Shown piece by piece: positions 37,124-45,791 of a stretch of 64,000 bases of DNA (within the stretch, counting starts at the first letter, position 1; each line of letters opens with the position of its first letter). Source of the DNA: Sphingobium sp. AP50 (GTDB lineage Bacteria > Pseudomonadota > Alphaproteobacteria > Sphingomonadales > Sphingomonadaceae); NCBI RefSeq assembly GCF_900109095.1, contig NZ_FNYZ01000001.1, positions 930,001 through 994,000 on the forward strand. The letters run 5' to 3'. A program made the position numbers and the translations under genes. Under the pieces are notes generated by a model. It was not told the DNA's origin. It made no database searches and saw only the letters and a program-made list of their open reading frames with translations.

Positions 37124-38277
37124 AGCGGGTTTCGATCTTTGGCGCGACCGGATCGGTCGGGCTGTCGACGCTGGATCTGGTGCGGCGCGATCCGCAAGCC
37201 TATCGCGTCGTCGCGCTGACCGCGAACAGCGATGTGGACAGTTTGGCGACGCAGGCGCGCGAGACGAGCGCGCAGGTCGCCGTGATCGGGCAGGCGCATC
37301 TGTACAGTGCGCTGAAGGAGGCGTTGACCGGGTCTGGTATCGAGGCGATGGCGGGCGAGGAGGCGCTGGTCGAGGCGGCGGCGATGGACGTCGACTGGAC
37401 CATGGCGGCGATCGTGGGTTGCGCCGGCCTGCGGCCGACCATCGCGGCGCTGAAGACCGGGCGCACGGTGGCGCTGGCCAACAAGGAGTCGCTGGTGTCG
37501 GCCGGCGGCCTGATGATGCAGGCGGCGCAGGCTTCGGGCGCGACCCTGTTGCCGGTCGACAGCGAGCATAATGCGATCTTTCAGTGCCTTGCCGGCGGTT
37601 CTTTGGATGATGTCGCAAGAATTACCCTGACCGCGAGTGGCGGGCCGTTCCGCACGCGCAGCCGGGCGGAGATGGCGGATATCACCCCCGCGCAGGCAGT
37701 GGCCCATCCCAACTGGTCGATGGGCGCGAAGATCAGCGTCGACAGTGCGACGATGATGAACAAGGGGCTGGAACTGATCGAGGCGGCGCATCTTTTCCCG
37801 GTCGGGCTCGACCGGATCGAGATATTGGTGCACCCGCAGTCGGTTATCCATTCGATGGTCGAATATCGCGACCGTTCGACGCTGGCACAACTCGGTTCGC
37901 CCGATATGCGCATCCCGATCGCCCATGCGCTGGCCTGGCCGCAGCGGATCGCCACGCCATGCCAGCCGCTGGACCTGGCACGCATTGGCAGGCTCGACTT
38001 CGAAGCGCCTGATCCGGATCGTTTTCCTGCGCTGCGACTGGCACGTGCGGCGGCAGCGCAGGGCGGCGCGACACCGACCATCCTGAATGCGGCCAATGAG
38101 GTTGCCGTCGCGGCATTTCTGGCCGGGCGCATCGGCTTCCTTGATATTGCCATGATTGTAGAGGATGTGTTGGAACGATATGGCGCTCCAACGCCCGGCG
38201 CGATCGATGATGTGCTGGCGGCGGACGCCGAGGCCCGTGTTCGCGCAGGCGAAGTGATGGAAAGATTGACGGCTTGA
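37120..38277 (+). CDS. dxr: 1-deoxy-D-xylulose 5-phosphate reductoisomerase
   Basis: A 385-residue NADPH enzyme, second step of the MEP isoprenoid pathway, cytoplasmic. GATGSVGLSTLDL (residues 8-20) is the NADPH loop; ANKESLVSAGG, PVDSEHNAIFQ with metal ligands, and HPNWSMGAKISVDSAT are family hallmarks. Coupled to cdsA and probably to rseP. Products feed the uppS reaction via ispA. Confidence 0.97.
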   Translation: MKRVSIFGATGSVGLSTLDLVRRDPQAYRVVALTANSDVDSLATQARETSAQVAVIGQAHLYSALKEALTGSGIEAMAGEEALVEAAAMDVDWTMAAIVGCAGLRPTIAALKTGRTVALANKESLVSAGGLMMQAAQASGATLLPVDSEHNAIFQCLAGGSLDDVARITLTASGGPFRTRSRAEMADITPAQAVAHPNWSMGAKISVDSATMMNKGLELIEAAHLFPVGLDRIEILVHPQSVIHSMVEYRDRSTLAQLGSPDMRIPIAHALAWPQRIATPCQPLDLARIGRLDFEAPDPDRFPALRLARAAAAQGGATPTILNAANEVAVAAFLAGRIGFLDIAMIVEDVLERYGAPTPGAIDDVLAADAEARVRAGEVMERLTA

Positions 38278-39407
38278 TCCACAATCCCGGTTTCCTGATG
38301 ACCGTGCTGGCTTTCGTGGCGGTCATTGGACCGCTCGTGTTCGTGCATGAGCTGGGTCATTATCTGGTCGGCCGCTGGTGCGGGGTGAAGGCGGAAGCCT
38401 TTTCCATCGGCTTTGGTCCCGAAATCTTCGCCTGGGTCGACCGGCGTGGCACCCGCTGGCGCGTCGCGGCGCTGCCGCTGGGCGGTTATGTCCGCTTCAA
38501 GGGCGACATGAATGCGGCCAGCATGACCGATCCCGCCTGGCTGGAAATGTCGGCGAAGGACCGGGCGGAGAGCTTCCCCGCCAAGCCGCTGTGGCAGCGC
38601 GCGGCGATCGTGGCGGCCGGGCCGGCGATCAATTTCCTGTTTGCTATTTTGATTCTGGCGACCTTTGCCTTCGTCCATGGCGAAAGCCGCACGCCAGCGG
38701 TTGCCGGACTGGTACAGCCGGGCAGCGCAGCGGCGGCAGCCGATATTCGGGCGGGCGACCGGATCGTGTCGCTGGGCGGCCGGACGATGGAAACGTTCGA
38801 CGACATTCGTCTCTATGCGCAGATCCGCCCCGGTGAACCGGTGGAGATGGTGATCGAGCGCAAGGGCGCGCGGATCGTGAAGCAGGGCCGGATCGGCAGC
38901 GTCAGCGAAGATGACGGGCTGGGCAACAAGTTCAATGTTGGTCGGCTGGGTCTGGCGCCGGGCGAACCGGTGGTCGAACCGGTCAGCTTGCTGCGCGCGC
39001 CTGTCGTGGCGGTGGAGCGTACCGGCCAGATCGTCCGCACCATGGTCGAGACGATGGGGCAGATTTTCAGCGGCGGCCGATCGGTCAAGGAGCTGGGCGG
39101 GCCGCTCAAGATCGCGCAGGTCTCCGGTCAGGCGGCGACGATGGGGCTGGAAAGCTTCATCATCTTCATCGCGCTCATCTCGATTAACTTGGGGTTCATC
39201 AACCTCTTGCCAATTCCCATGCTGGATGGCGGACATCTGCTTTTTTACGGGATCGAGGCGGTGCAGCGGCGGCCGGTCAGTGCGCAGGCGCAGGAATGGG
39301 CCTATCGGTCCGGTCTGGCGGTGCTGATGGCGATGATGCTGCTGGTGACTTTCAACGATTTGTCGTCTTTCGGGCTATGGAAAAGCCTGTCCGGCTTGAT
39401 CGGCTGA
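38274..39407 (+). CDS. rseP: Site-2 membrane metalloprotease RseP
   Basis: A 377-residue S2P-type zinc protease of the inner membrane that cleaves anti-sigma factors and signal-peptide remnants. HELGH (25-29) lies in the first membrane segment; one PDZ domain covers about residues 125-195 (PGSAAAAADIRAGDRI); NLLPIPMLDGG gives the third zinc ligand. The gene has only one complete PDZ, as usual in alphaproteobacteria. Start is uncertain: TTG overlapping the dxr stop (TTGA) or the ATG eight codons later. Confidence 0.95.
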   Translation: MIHNPGFLMTVLAFVAVIGPLVFVHELGHYLVGRWCGVKAEAFSIGFGPEIFAWVDRRGTRWRVAALPLGGYVRFKGDMNAASMTDPAWLEMSAKDRAESFPAKPLWQRAAIVAAGPAINFLFAILILATFAFVHGESRTPAVAGLVQPGSAAAAADIRAGDRIVSLGGRTMETFDDIRLYAQIRPGEPVEMVIERKGARIVKQGRIGSVSEDDGLGNKFNVGRLGLAPGEPVVEPVSLLRAPVVAVERTGQIVRTMVETMGQIFSGGRSVKELGGPLKIAQVSGQAATMGLESFIIFIALISINLGFINLLPIPMLDGGHLLFYGIEAVQRRPVSAQAQEWAYRSGLAVLMAMMLLVTFNDLSSFGLWKSLSGLIG

Positions 39408-39496
39408 CGCGCATCGGGCAGGGATGCGCCGTTCGGCGACGTCTGTTGCGGCAGTAACATTGAATTTGCATTTTTGAGGTGAAGCGGGTGACAGCG

Positions 39497-42133
39497 ATGA
39501 ACAGCAGCATGAGGCACCGGCCGGTCATGGTCGCCCTGTTGGCGACGACCATGATTGCAGGCGTGCCGATCGCCCCTGCGCTGGCGCAGGGAGCGCCCGC
39601 ACAGTCCGCCCCGGTGGCCGCCGCCACCTCGTCGGTCGCGCCGCAGGGCACGATCCGCGCGATCACGGTGAACGGCACCCAGCGGCTGGAGCCGGACACT
39701 GTGTTGTCCTACACCAAGCTGCGCGTCGGCCAGTCCTACAGCCAGGAGAGCCTCGACCAGGCGCTGCGCGACCTGTATGAGACCGAATTGTTCGCCGACG
39801 TCCAGATCCGCAACGACAACGGATCGCTGACGGTCGAGCTGAAGGAAAACCCGGTCATCAATCGTATCGTCCTTGAAGGTAATAAGCGCCTCAAGGAAGA
39901 CAAGATTCGTCCTGAAATAAAACTGGCTCCGCGCCAGATTTATACCCGGTCGAAGGTGCGCGCCGACGTCGCCCGCATTGTCGAACTCTATCGCCGTCAG
40001 GGCCGCTTCGCCGCGACGATCGAGCCGAAGATGGTTCAACTGGACCAGAACCGCGTCGACATCGTGTTCGAAATCTCGGAAGGGCCCAAGTCCAAGGTCC
40101 GCCAGATCAACATCATCGGCAACGAGAAGTTCAAGGACGGCGAACTGCGCAGCCAGATGGTGACCAAGCAGTCGCGCTGGTTCCGCGTCTTCTCGTCGGG
40201 CACCAGCTACGATCCCGATCGTCTGGCCTATGACCAGCAGAAGCTGCGCCAATTCTACCTGACCGAAGGCTATGCCGACTTCCGCGTGATCTCCGCCGTG
40301 GCGGAACTGACGCCGGACAAGCAGGACTTCATCATCACCTATGTGGTGGAAGAAGGCGACCGCTATAAATTCGGCGATGTGAAGGTCGAATCCGACATTC
40401 GCGACCTGTCCGGCGACGGCCTGACCAAGCGCCTGCCGATGAAGAAGGGCGACTGGTACAACGCCAAGCTGGTGGAAGACACGGTCGATACGCTGAGCGA
40501 GACGGCGGGCCTGTTCGGCTATGCCTTCGCGGACGTGTCGCCGGACTTCAACCGCGAGAAGGAAAGCCTGACGATGGGGATTAATTTCCGCATCGCCAAC
40601 GCGCCGCGCGTCTATGTCGAGCGGGTCGACATCAACGGCAACACGCTGACGCAGGACAAGGTCGTGCGCCGCGAATTCCGTCTGGCCGAAGGCGACGCCT
40701 TCAACAGCTTCCTGGTGAAGCGTTCGAAGGATCGCATCAACTCGCTCGGCTTCTTCCAGGAGAAGCTGGATGTCGAGCAGAAGCCCGGCTCCGCGCCCGA
40801 CCGCATCGTGCTGGAAACCAATGTGCAGGAAAAGTCGACCGGCGAACTGTCGCTGTCGGCCGGTTATTCCAGCCTGGAACGCTTCATCGTGTCGGCGTCG
40901 ATCACGCAGCGTAACTTCCGCGGCAAGGGCCAGGAACTGCGCACCAGCGTCAGTTACTCCTATTATAGCAAGTCGGCGGAAATCGGGTTCACCGAACCCT
41001 ATTTCATGGACAAGAGCATCGCGGTGGGCGGCGATATCTATCGCCGTGACCTCAACAGCTTCCGCTATTTGAGCAGCAACGAACGCCAGACCACCTATGG
41101 CCAGACGACGACCGGTTTCCAGCTGCGCGCGGGCGTGCCGATTACCGAATATATGTCGCTCGCGCTGCGTTACAGCCTGAACTATGACGATGTGACGCTG
41201 GACAAGAGCACCTATTATACTGATGGTGTTTGCGATCCGCTGCTGGCAGGCCGCTATCTGTGCGACGCGATCGGCAATCGGATAACATCGTCGGTCGGCT
41301 ACTCGCTGATCTATGACACGCGCGACAACCGCATCCGGGCGACGCGCGGCCAGAATGTCACGCTGAGCCAGGATTTCGCCGGTCTGGGCGGCGACGTGAA
41401 ATATGTCCGTACGCGCCTGTCGGCGTCGAAGTTCGTGCCGCTGGGCGGGGGCTTCATCTTCTCGCTGTCGGGCGAGGGTGGCTATATCCACAGTCTCGAA
41501 GGCGAGCGGCGCGATGCGGCCGGCGATCTGGTCGACGCGGTTCGCCTGACCGACCGCTTCTTCCTGGGCAATCCGCAGATTCGCGGTTTCGACATTCGCG
41601 GTATCGGTCCGCGCGTCGTGCGTCGTTATTATACCAGCTCGACGTCGACCGATGGTGTCATCACGGGTACGCCCACCACGGGCAGCAGCAGCCGGACGGA
41701 CGATGCGCTGGGCGGCAAGATGTATTATCTGGCGCGCGCCGAAGTGGAAATTCCGCTGGGTTCGGGCGCGCGGGAAATGGGTCTGCGCCCGTCCATCTTC
41801 GCCGATGTCGGCGCAGTCGGGGGCCTGAAGGATCCCGAAACGATCGATTATGCCGGGACCTGCTCGCCCACAGCCGGAACGACCGGTTCCACCGTTCGTG
41901 CGGGCGGCACGGCCGCCAATCCGACCTGCGGCGTTGGCTATTCGCATAACAGCGGCACGGCATTTGCAGAAAGCTATCTCGGCGACACGCTCAAGCCGCG
42001 CCTGTCGGTGGGCTTCGGCGTCAACTGGAACTCGCCCTTCGGGCCGTTCCGTATCGACGTTGCCAAGGCCCTGCTGAAGCAATCAGGGGACGACACCAAA
42101 CTCATCAACTTCAATGTGGGGACTCAGTTCTAA
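39497..42133 (+). CDS. bamA: Outer-membrane protein assembly factor BamA
   Basis: An 878-residue Omp85 insertase. It has a signal peptide ending near PALAQ, five POTRA domains (about residues 50-420; the first with ITVNGTQRLEPDTVLSY), and a 16-strand barrel with the conserved NPQIRGFDIRGIGPR motif of loop 6 and the terminal NVGTQF. It folds outer-membrane proteins such as the receptor encoded upstream. ATG is chosen; a GTG three codons earlier lies at a better distance from a GAGGTG ribosome site and is a real alternative. Skp begins within the stop (TAATG). Confidence 0.97.
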   Translation: MNSSMRHRPVMVALLATTMIAGVPIAPALAQGAPAQSAPVAAATSSVAPQGTIRAITVNGTQRLEPDTVLSYTKLRVGQSYSQESLDQALRDLYETELFADVQIRNDNGSLTVELKENPVINRIVLEGNKRLKEDKIRPEIKLAPRQIYTRSKVRADVARIVELYRRQGRFAATIEPKMVQLDQNRVDIVFEISEGPKSKVRQINIIGNEKFKDGELRSQMVTKQSRWFRVFSSGTSYDPDRLAYDQQKLRQFYLTEGYADFRVISAVAELTPDKQDFIITYVVEEGDRYKFGDVKVESDIRDLSGDGLTKRLPMKKGDWYNAKLVEDTVDTLSETAGLFGYAFADVSPDFNREKESLTMGINFRIANAPRVYVERVDINGNTLTQDKVVRREFRLAEGDAFNSFLVKRSKDRINSLGFFQEKLDVEQKPGSAPDRIVLETNVQEKSTGELSLSAGYSSLERFIVSASITQRNFRGKGQELRTSVSYSYYSKSAEIGFTEPYFMDKSIAVGGDIYRRDLNSFRYLSSNERQTTYGQTTTGFQLRAGVPITEYMSLALRYSLNYDDVTLDKSTYYTDGVCDPLLAGRYLCDAIGNRITSSVGYSLIYDTRDNRIRATRGQNVTLSQDFAGLGGDVKYVRTRLSASKFVPLGGGFIFSLSGEGGYIHSLEGERRDAAGDLVDAVRLTDRFFLGNPQIRGFDIRGIGPRVVRRYYTSSTSTDGVITGTPTTGSSSRTDDALGGKMYYLARAEVEIPLGSGAREMGLRPSIFADVGAVGGLKDPETIDYAGTCSPTAGTTGSTVRAGGTAANPTCGVGYSHNSGTAFAESYLGDTLKPRLSVGFGVNWNSPFGPFRIDVAKALLKQSGDDTKLINFNVGTQF

Positions 42134-42792
42134 TGAAGACCTTGTTCAAAGCCGCGGCGCTCGTTCTGGCGCCCGCGACCGCCATCGCCCTGACTGCCGT
42201 CCCGGCCGTTGCCCAGACCAAGTCGGGCATCGCTGTCGTCGACCTGGAAGAAGCCGTCGCCAAGAGCGCCGCCTTCACCACGGCGATGACCCAGATGCAG
42301 ACCACCTACAAGCCGCAACTGGACCAGATCAACACGCGCCGCGCTGCGATCGAAACCGATCTGAAGGCCAAGAATGACGCCTTGCAGGCCGCCTACAAGG
42401 CTGCCGGCAACAAGCCCACGCCCGCGATCGAAACCCAGTATCAGCAGCTTCAGACCGCACAACAGAGCGGCCAGGCCGAACTGCAGCGCCTGAGCCAGCC
42501 GGTCGCGCTGGCCCGCGCCTATGTGGAAGAGCAGGTCGTTTCCAAGCTGGACGACGCGTTGAAGGCGGCCACCGCCAAGACCAAGGCGGAAATCGTGCTG
42601 AAGCGTGCTGCCGCTGAGAGCTTCGCTGCCTCGGCTGACATCACGGCTGCCGTCGTGACCGAACTGAACACGCTGATCCCGACCGCGTCGATCACGCCGC
42701 CGGCCGGCTGGCAGCCGGGTGGCCGTCAGGGTCAGGCCGCTGCTGCCGCGCCCGCCCCGGCGACCCCGGCGCAGGCGCCCAAGTCGCGCTGA
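42133..42792 (+). CDS. skp: Skp/OmpH family periplasmic chaperone
   Basis: A 219-residue exported protein with a signal peptide (cleaved near AVAQ) and a long helical, Gln/Ala/Lys-rich middle that would form the tentacle-like coiled coil of Skp. [10 protein letters not shown] matches the family start. It chaperones outer-membrane proteins to BamA. The C-terminal 30 residues are Pro/Ala/Gln-rich and look disordered, an extension beyond the usual 160-residue family length. Overlaps the bamA stop by one base. Confidence 0.9.
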   Translation: MKTLFKAAALVLAPATAIALTAVPAVAQTKSGIAVVDLEEAVAKSAAFTTAMTQMQTTYKPQLDQINTRRAAIETDLKAKNDALQAAYKAAGNKPTPAIETQYQQLQTAQQSGQAELQRLSQPVALARAYVEEQVVSKLDDALKAATAKTKAEIVLKRAAAESFAASADITAAVVTELNTLIPTASITPPAGWQPGGRQGQAAAAAPAPATPAQAPKSR

Positions 42793-42796
42793 TAAG

Positions 42797-43273
42797 ATGA
42801 CCGGAGAGGTTGAAACGACCGCCCGTGGCCCGATGGATATCCGTCGGGTCATGGCATCCCTGCCGCATCGCTACCCGATGCTGCTGGTCGACCGTGTGGT
42901 GACGCTGGTGCCCAACCAGTCGATCCACGCGATCAAGGCGGTGTCGGTGAACGAGCCCTTTTTCCAGGGCCATTTCCCCACCCGGCCGATCATGCCTGGC
43001 GTGCTGATCGTGGAAGCGATGGCGCAGGCCGCCGGCGTGCTGGCGGTGGATTCGATGAATCTGGCCGATTCGGGCAAGCTGGTCTATTTCATGAGCATCG
43101 ACGGGGCGAAATTCCGTTCGCCGGTCGAACCGGGCTGCCTGCTCGACCTGCATGTCGAAGTGACCCAGACTCGCGGATCGATCTGCAAGTTCAGCGGCAA
43201 AGCCATGATCGAGGGCAAGCTGGCGGCGGAAGCCAATTTCGTCGCGATGATCAGCGATCCGCCCAAGGATTAA
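42797..43273 (+). CDS. fabZ: 3-hydroxyacyl-[acyl-carrier-protein] dehydratase FabZ
   Basis: A 158-residue single-hotdog dehydratase of fatty-acid synthesis. [11 protein letters not shown] (24-34) and the active-site helix with H59 (GHFP) and E73 (VEAMAQ) are intact. The start MTGEVETT is set by the skp stop four bases before. In LPS-making proteobacteria lpxD stands between skp and fabZ and lpxA follows; here both are absent and rpmE comes next, consistent with sphingomonads making glycosphingolipids. Confidence 0.97.
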   Translation: MTGEVETTARGPMDIRRVMASLPHRYPMLLVDRVVTLVPNQSIHAIKAVSVNEPFFQGHFPTRPIMPGVLIVEAMAQAAGVLAVDSMNLADSGKLVYFMSIDGAKFRSPVEPGCLLDLHVEVTQTRGSICKFSGKAMIEGKLAAEANFVAMISDPPKD

Positions 43274-43300
43274 GGCTTTCGCGCATTACTGGACTTGCCT

Positions 43301-43340
43301 AGGCGCGCCGAAACAGCTAACGGCGCGCCTTCGCTATTTT
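43301..43340 (+). terminator. Hairpin after fabZ
   Basis: AGGCGCGCCG and CGGCGCGCCT make a perfect 10-bp stem with a 10-nt loop, followed after five bases by ATTTT. It likely ends the envelope cluster. Confidence 0.6.
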
Positions 43341-43348
43341 CTGCATCC

Positions 43349-43379
43349 GGCCGGTCGGAAACCGGCCATTTAAGGAGCC
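43349..43379 (+). promoter_or_regulatory. Hairpin directly before the rpmE ribosome site
   Basis: GGCCGGT and ACCGGCC pair over 7 bp with loop CGGAA, ending five bases before AAGGAG. L31 leaders are known to be regulated in other bacteria; here a role is only inferred from position. Confidence 0.35.
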
Positions 43380-43386
43380 ATATGCC

Positions 43387-43611
43387 ATGAAGGCCAATAC
43401 GCACCCCGACTACCACCTCATCACTGTCCAGATGACCGACGGCACGACTTTCCAGACCCGTTCGACCTGGGGCAAGGAAGGCGACACGCTGGCGCTCGAC
43501 ATCGACCCCAAGTCGCACCCGGCCTGGACGGGCGGCAACCGCCAGTTGGACACCGGCGGCCAGGTGGCGCGCTTCAACAAGCGTTTCGGCGGTCTGACGC
43601 TGAAGAAGTAA
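43387..43611 (+). CDS. rpmE: 50S ribosomal protein L31
   Basis: A 74-residue large-subunit protein bridging the subunits. [15 protein letters not shown] and STWGKEGD are typical of the alphaproteobacterial form; there is no cysteine, so it is the zinc-free (C-minus) type. AAGGAG lies at a good distance from the ATG. A perfect terminator follows. Confidence 0.97.
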   Translation: MKANTHPDYHLITVQMTDGTTFQTRSTWGKEGDTLALDIDPKSHPAWTGGNRQLDTGGQVARFNKRFGGLTLKK

Positions 43612-43635
43612 TCGGCCTTTTCAAGGTACGAATGG

Positions 43636-43661
43636 AAAGGGCGCCCGAGGGCGCCCTTTTT
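43636..43661 (+). terminator. Intrinsic terminator after rpmE
   Basis: AAAGGGCGCCC and GGGCGCCCTTT pair perfectly with a two-base gap at the tip, followed by a T-run. Confidence 0.9.
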
Positions 43662-43683
43662 GTGTTTGTGAGGGGCTGATTAT

Positions 43684-43821
43684 TCCCTCTCCCGCCGGGA
43701 GAGGGAGGGAGCCGTGCGAAGCGCGGCGGAAGGGTGAGGGGAGAGGTTACGCTGTGCGTCGCCCTCACCTTCCCACTCGGCTACGCCGAGCGGGCCCCTT
43801 CCTCTCCCGATGGGAGAGGAA
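43684..43821. repeat. Two facing family C palindromic repeats
   Basis: TCCCTCTCCC/GGGAGAGGGA (43684-43706) and TTCCTCTCCC/GGGAGAGGAA (43799-43821) flank a middle with GAAGGGTGAGGGG and CGCCCTCACCTTC segments and a CTCGGC/GCCGAG hairpin (43776-43790). The two copies are in inverted orientation between rpmE and the 3' end of aroB. Confidence 0.75.
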
Positions 43822-43846
43822 ATTGGCGTATTTCCAACTGCGGCTT

Positions 43847-44962
43847 TTATGCGCTCTCCTGCGCCCGCTCTTCATCCAGAAACGCCGCCACATCGTCCAG
43901 CGCGACATCCTTCGACAGGAAGGTCTGGCCGATGCCGCGCGCCAGCAGGAAGGGCAGGGTGCCGGCCGCCATCTTCTTGTCGTGCAGCATATGGCCGACC
44001 AACGCGGGGCCGTCGGCGGTGACATGGGCGGTGGCGAGGTCGTGGGGCAGGCCCACGGCCTTGAGATGCGCGGTGACGCGGGCGGCCTCTTCCGCCGAGC
44101 AGAGGCCGAGGCGTGCCGAATAGCGGAAGGCCAGCGCCATGCCCGCCGCGACGCCTTCGCCATGCAGCAGCGTGTCGGAAAAGCCGGTGTCGGCCTCCAG
44201 CGCGTGGCCGAAGGTGTGGCCGAGATTGAGGAGGGCGCGACGGCCGGAGGTTTCGCGCTCGTCATCGGCGACGATCGCGGCCTTGGCCTGTACGCTCTTT
44301 TCGATCGCTTTGGTGCGGGCGCCCGGGTCGCCGGCGAGCAGCGCGCTGGCATTGGCTTCGCACCAGTCGAAGAAGGCGGGATCGTCGATCAGGCCATATT
44401 TGACGACTTCGGCATAGCCGGCGCGGGTTTCGCGCGGTGGCAGGCTGTCGAGCGTCGAGGGATCGATCAGGACGAGGGCGGGCTGATAGAAGGCGCCGAT
44501 GAGGTTCTTGCCCGCCTTCGCATTGATTGCAGTCTTGCCGCCGACAGACGAATCGACCTGTGCCAGCAGGGTAGTGGGCACCTGAATGAAGTGGCAGCCG
44601 CGCTTCAGGATCGAGGCGGCAAAGCCCACCAGATCGCCGATCACGCCGCCGCCCAATGCGATGATATGGTCGCCGCGCTCGATCTCCAGCGCCAGCAGCG
44701 CGTCGAGCAGCTCTTCCAGATGGCGCCAGCTCTTGGTCTGTTCGCCCGGCGGCAGGATGATCGGTTCGACCGCGACATTGGCGGCGCGCAGGCTGGCTTC
44801 GAGGCGAGGCAGTTGCGCCTTGGCGACATTGGCGTCGGTCACGACCACCAAGCGTCCCTTGCGGGCATAGCCGCGCAATATTTCCCCAGCGCGGTCGAGT
44901 GCGCCCTGTTCGATCAGGATATCATAACTGCGCGCGTCCAGCGCGACCCGGACTAATGCCAT
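43847..44962 (-). CDS. aroB: 3-dehydroquinate synthase
   Basis: A 371-residue NAD- and zinc-dependent enzyme of the shikimate pathway, cytoplasmic. NAD-binding GGGVIGDLVGFAAS, the PTTLLAQVDSSVGGKTAIN motif (read as PTTLLAQ and DSSVGGKT), and zinc ligands in LNLGHTFGHALE are visible. Its start overlaps the aroK stop by ten bases, giving coupled aroK-aroB translation. A family C repeat lies beyond its 3' end. Confidence 0.96.
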   Translation of the reverse strand: MALVRVALDARSYDILIEQGALDRAGEILRGYARKGRLVVVTDANVAKAQLPRLEASLRAANVAVEPIILPPGEQTKSWRHLEELLDALLALEIERGDHIIALGGGVIGDLVGFAASILKRGCHFIQVPTTLLAQVDSSVGGKTAINAKAGKNLIGAFYQPALVLIDPSTLDSLPPRETRAGYAEVVKYGLIDDPAFFDWCEANASALLAGDPGARTKAIEKSVQAKAAIVADDERETSGRRALLNLGHTFGHALEADTGFSDTLLHGEGVAAGMALAFRYSARLGLCSAEEAARVTAHLKAVGLPHDLATAHVTADGPALVGHMLHDKKMAAGTLPFLLARGIGQTFLSKDVALDDVAAFLDEERAQESA

Positions 44963-45501
44963 GCCGTCAATTGCTCCATGATCCGCTCGACCGCGACTTC
45001 GTGCGGGGCGGCGATGCTCTTCACATGAATGGGGGCAAGCGCGTAGATCGGATTACGCACCGCCGCCAGTTCGGTCAGCACGACGCGCGGGTCGCGATTC
45101 TTGAGCAGCGGCCGGCTTTCGCGGCGGCCGACGCGGTCGATCAAAATCTCGATATCGGCGTCCAGCCAGACGGCGGTGGCGGCCTCCAATATCAGCCTGC
45201 GCGTTTCATCCTGCATGAAGGCGCCGCCACCGGTGGCGATCACCTTGGGCACGCCGTCCATCAGCCGGGCGATCACGCGGCGTTCGCCGTCGCGGAAATA
45301 GGATTCGCCATAGCGTTCGAAAATCTCCGTCACGCTCATGCCGGCGGCCTTTTCGATCTCTTCATCGGCGTCGACGAAGCTGAGGCCGAGGCGCGCGGCA
45401 AGGCGGCGGCCGACGGTCGATTTGCCTACACCCATCATGCCCACCAACACGATGGGACCACGTCTGGTCTGGCTCTCCGGGATTTTGCTGTTTCGCTGCA
45501 T
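44953..45501 (-). CDS. aroK: Shikimate kinase
   Basis: A 182-residue P-loop kinase phosphorylating shikimate. Walker A GMMGVGKST, the shikimate-binding DADEEIE, and ATGGGAFM are family motifs. I start at MQRNSKIPE; the frame is open about 15 codons upstream without similarity. Promoter must lie in the 96-base gap shared with the divergent small membrane gene. Confidence 0.95.
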   Translation of the reverse strand: MQRNSKIPESQTRRGPIVLVGMMGVGKSTVGRRLAARLGLSFVDADEEIEKAAGMSVTEIFERYGESYFRDGERRVIARLMDGVPKVIATGGGAFMQDETRRLILEAATAVWLDADIEILIDRVGRRESRPLLKNRDPRVVLTELAAVRNPIYALAPIHVKSIAAPHEVAVERIMEQLTAWH

Positions 45502-45597
45502 GGCGAGGGGGGCTATACAGCCAGCCGTCGCTGAGGCAAATCGCATCTTTTCCCCGACGTTCGGCCTTGCAGGCCGATCAGCTTAAGCCAAGGACCT

Positions 45598-45786
45598 ATG
45601 AAGAATAATCGTAACTTCAGCAGTTTCGAAAGCAGTTCGCGCCGCCGTGGCAGCCGTCTGCCGATCCTTCCCATCGCTCTGGTCGTGCTGCTGGCGCTTC
45701 TGCTTGCCTTTTTCTGGTCGCGCGGTGGCGAAAAGCCGCAGCAGCGCGTCGAAAAGCCCATCCCCGCCGAGAAGCTGGGCCAGTAA
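45598..45786 (+). CDS. Small single-span membrane protein, unknown
   Basis: A 62-residue protein: basic, serine-rich N-terminus, one hydrophobic helix (LPILPIALVVLLALLLAFF) and a charged tail with EKP repeats (GGEKPQQRVEKPIPAEKLG). AAGGAC precedes the ATG. It is five bases from the next gene, an exported 607-residue protein, so the two are likely co-translated and may work together. I do not recognise a family. Confidence 0.75.
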   Translation: MKNNRNFSSFESSSRRRGSRLPILPIALVVLLALLLAFFWSRGGEKPQQRVEKPIPAEKLGQ

Positions 45787-45791
45787 GGCGG

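Noticed and set aside
39302..42082. 926-codon open frame opposite bamA
   Set aside because: Antisense shadow of a strongly supported BamA gene; composition atypical and no motifs.
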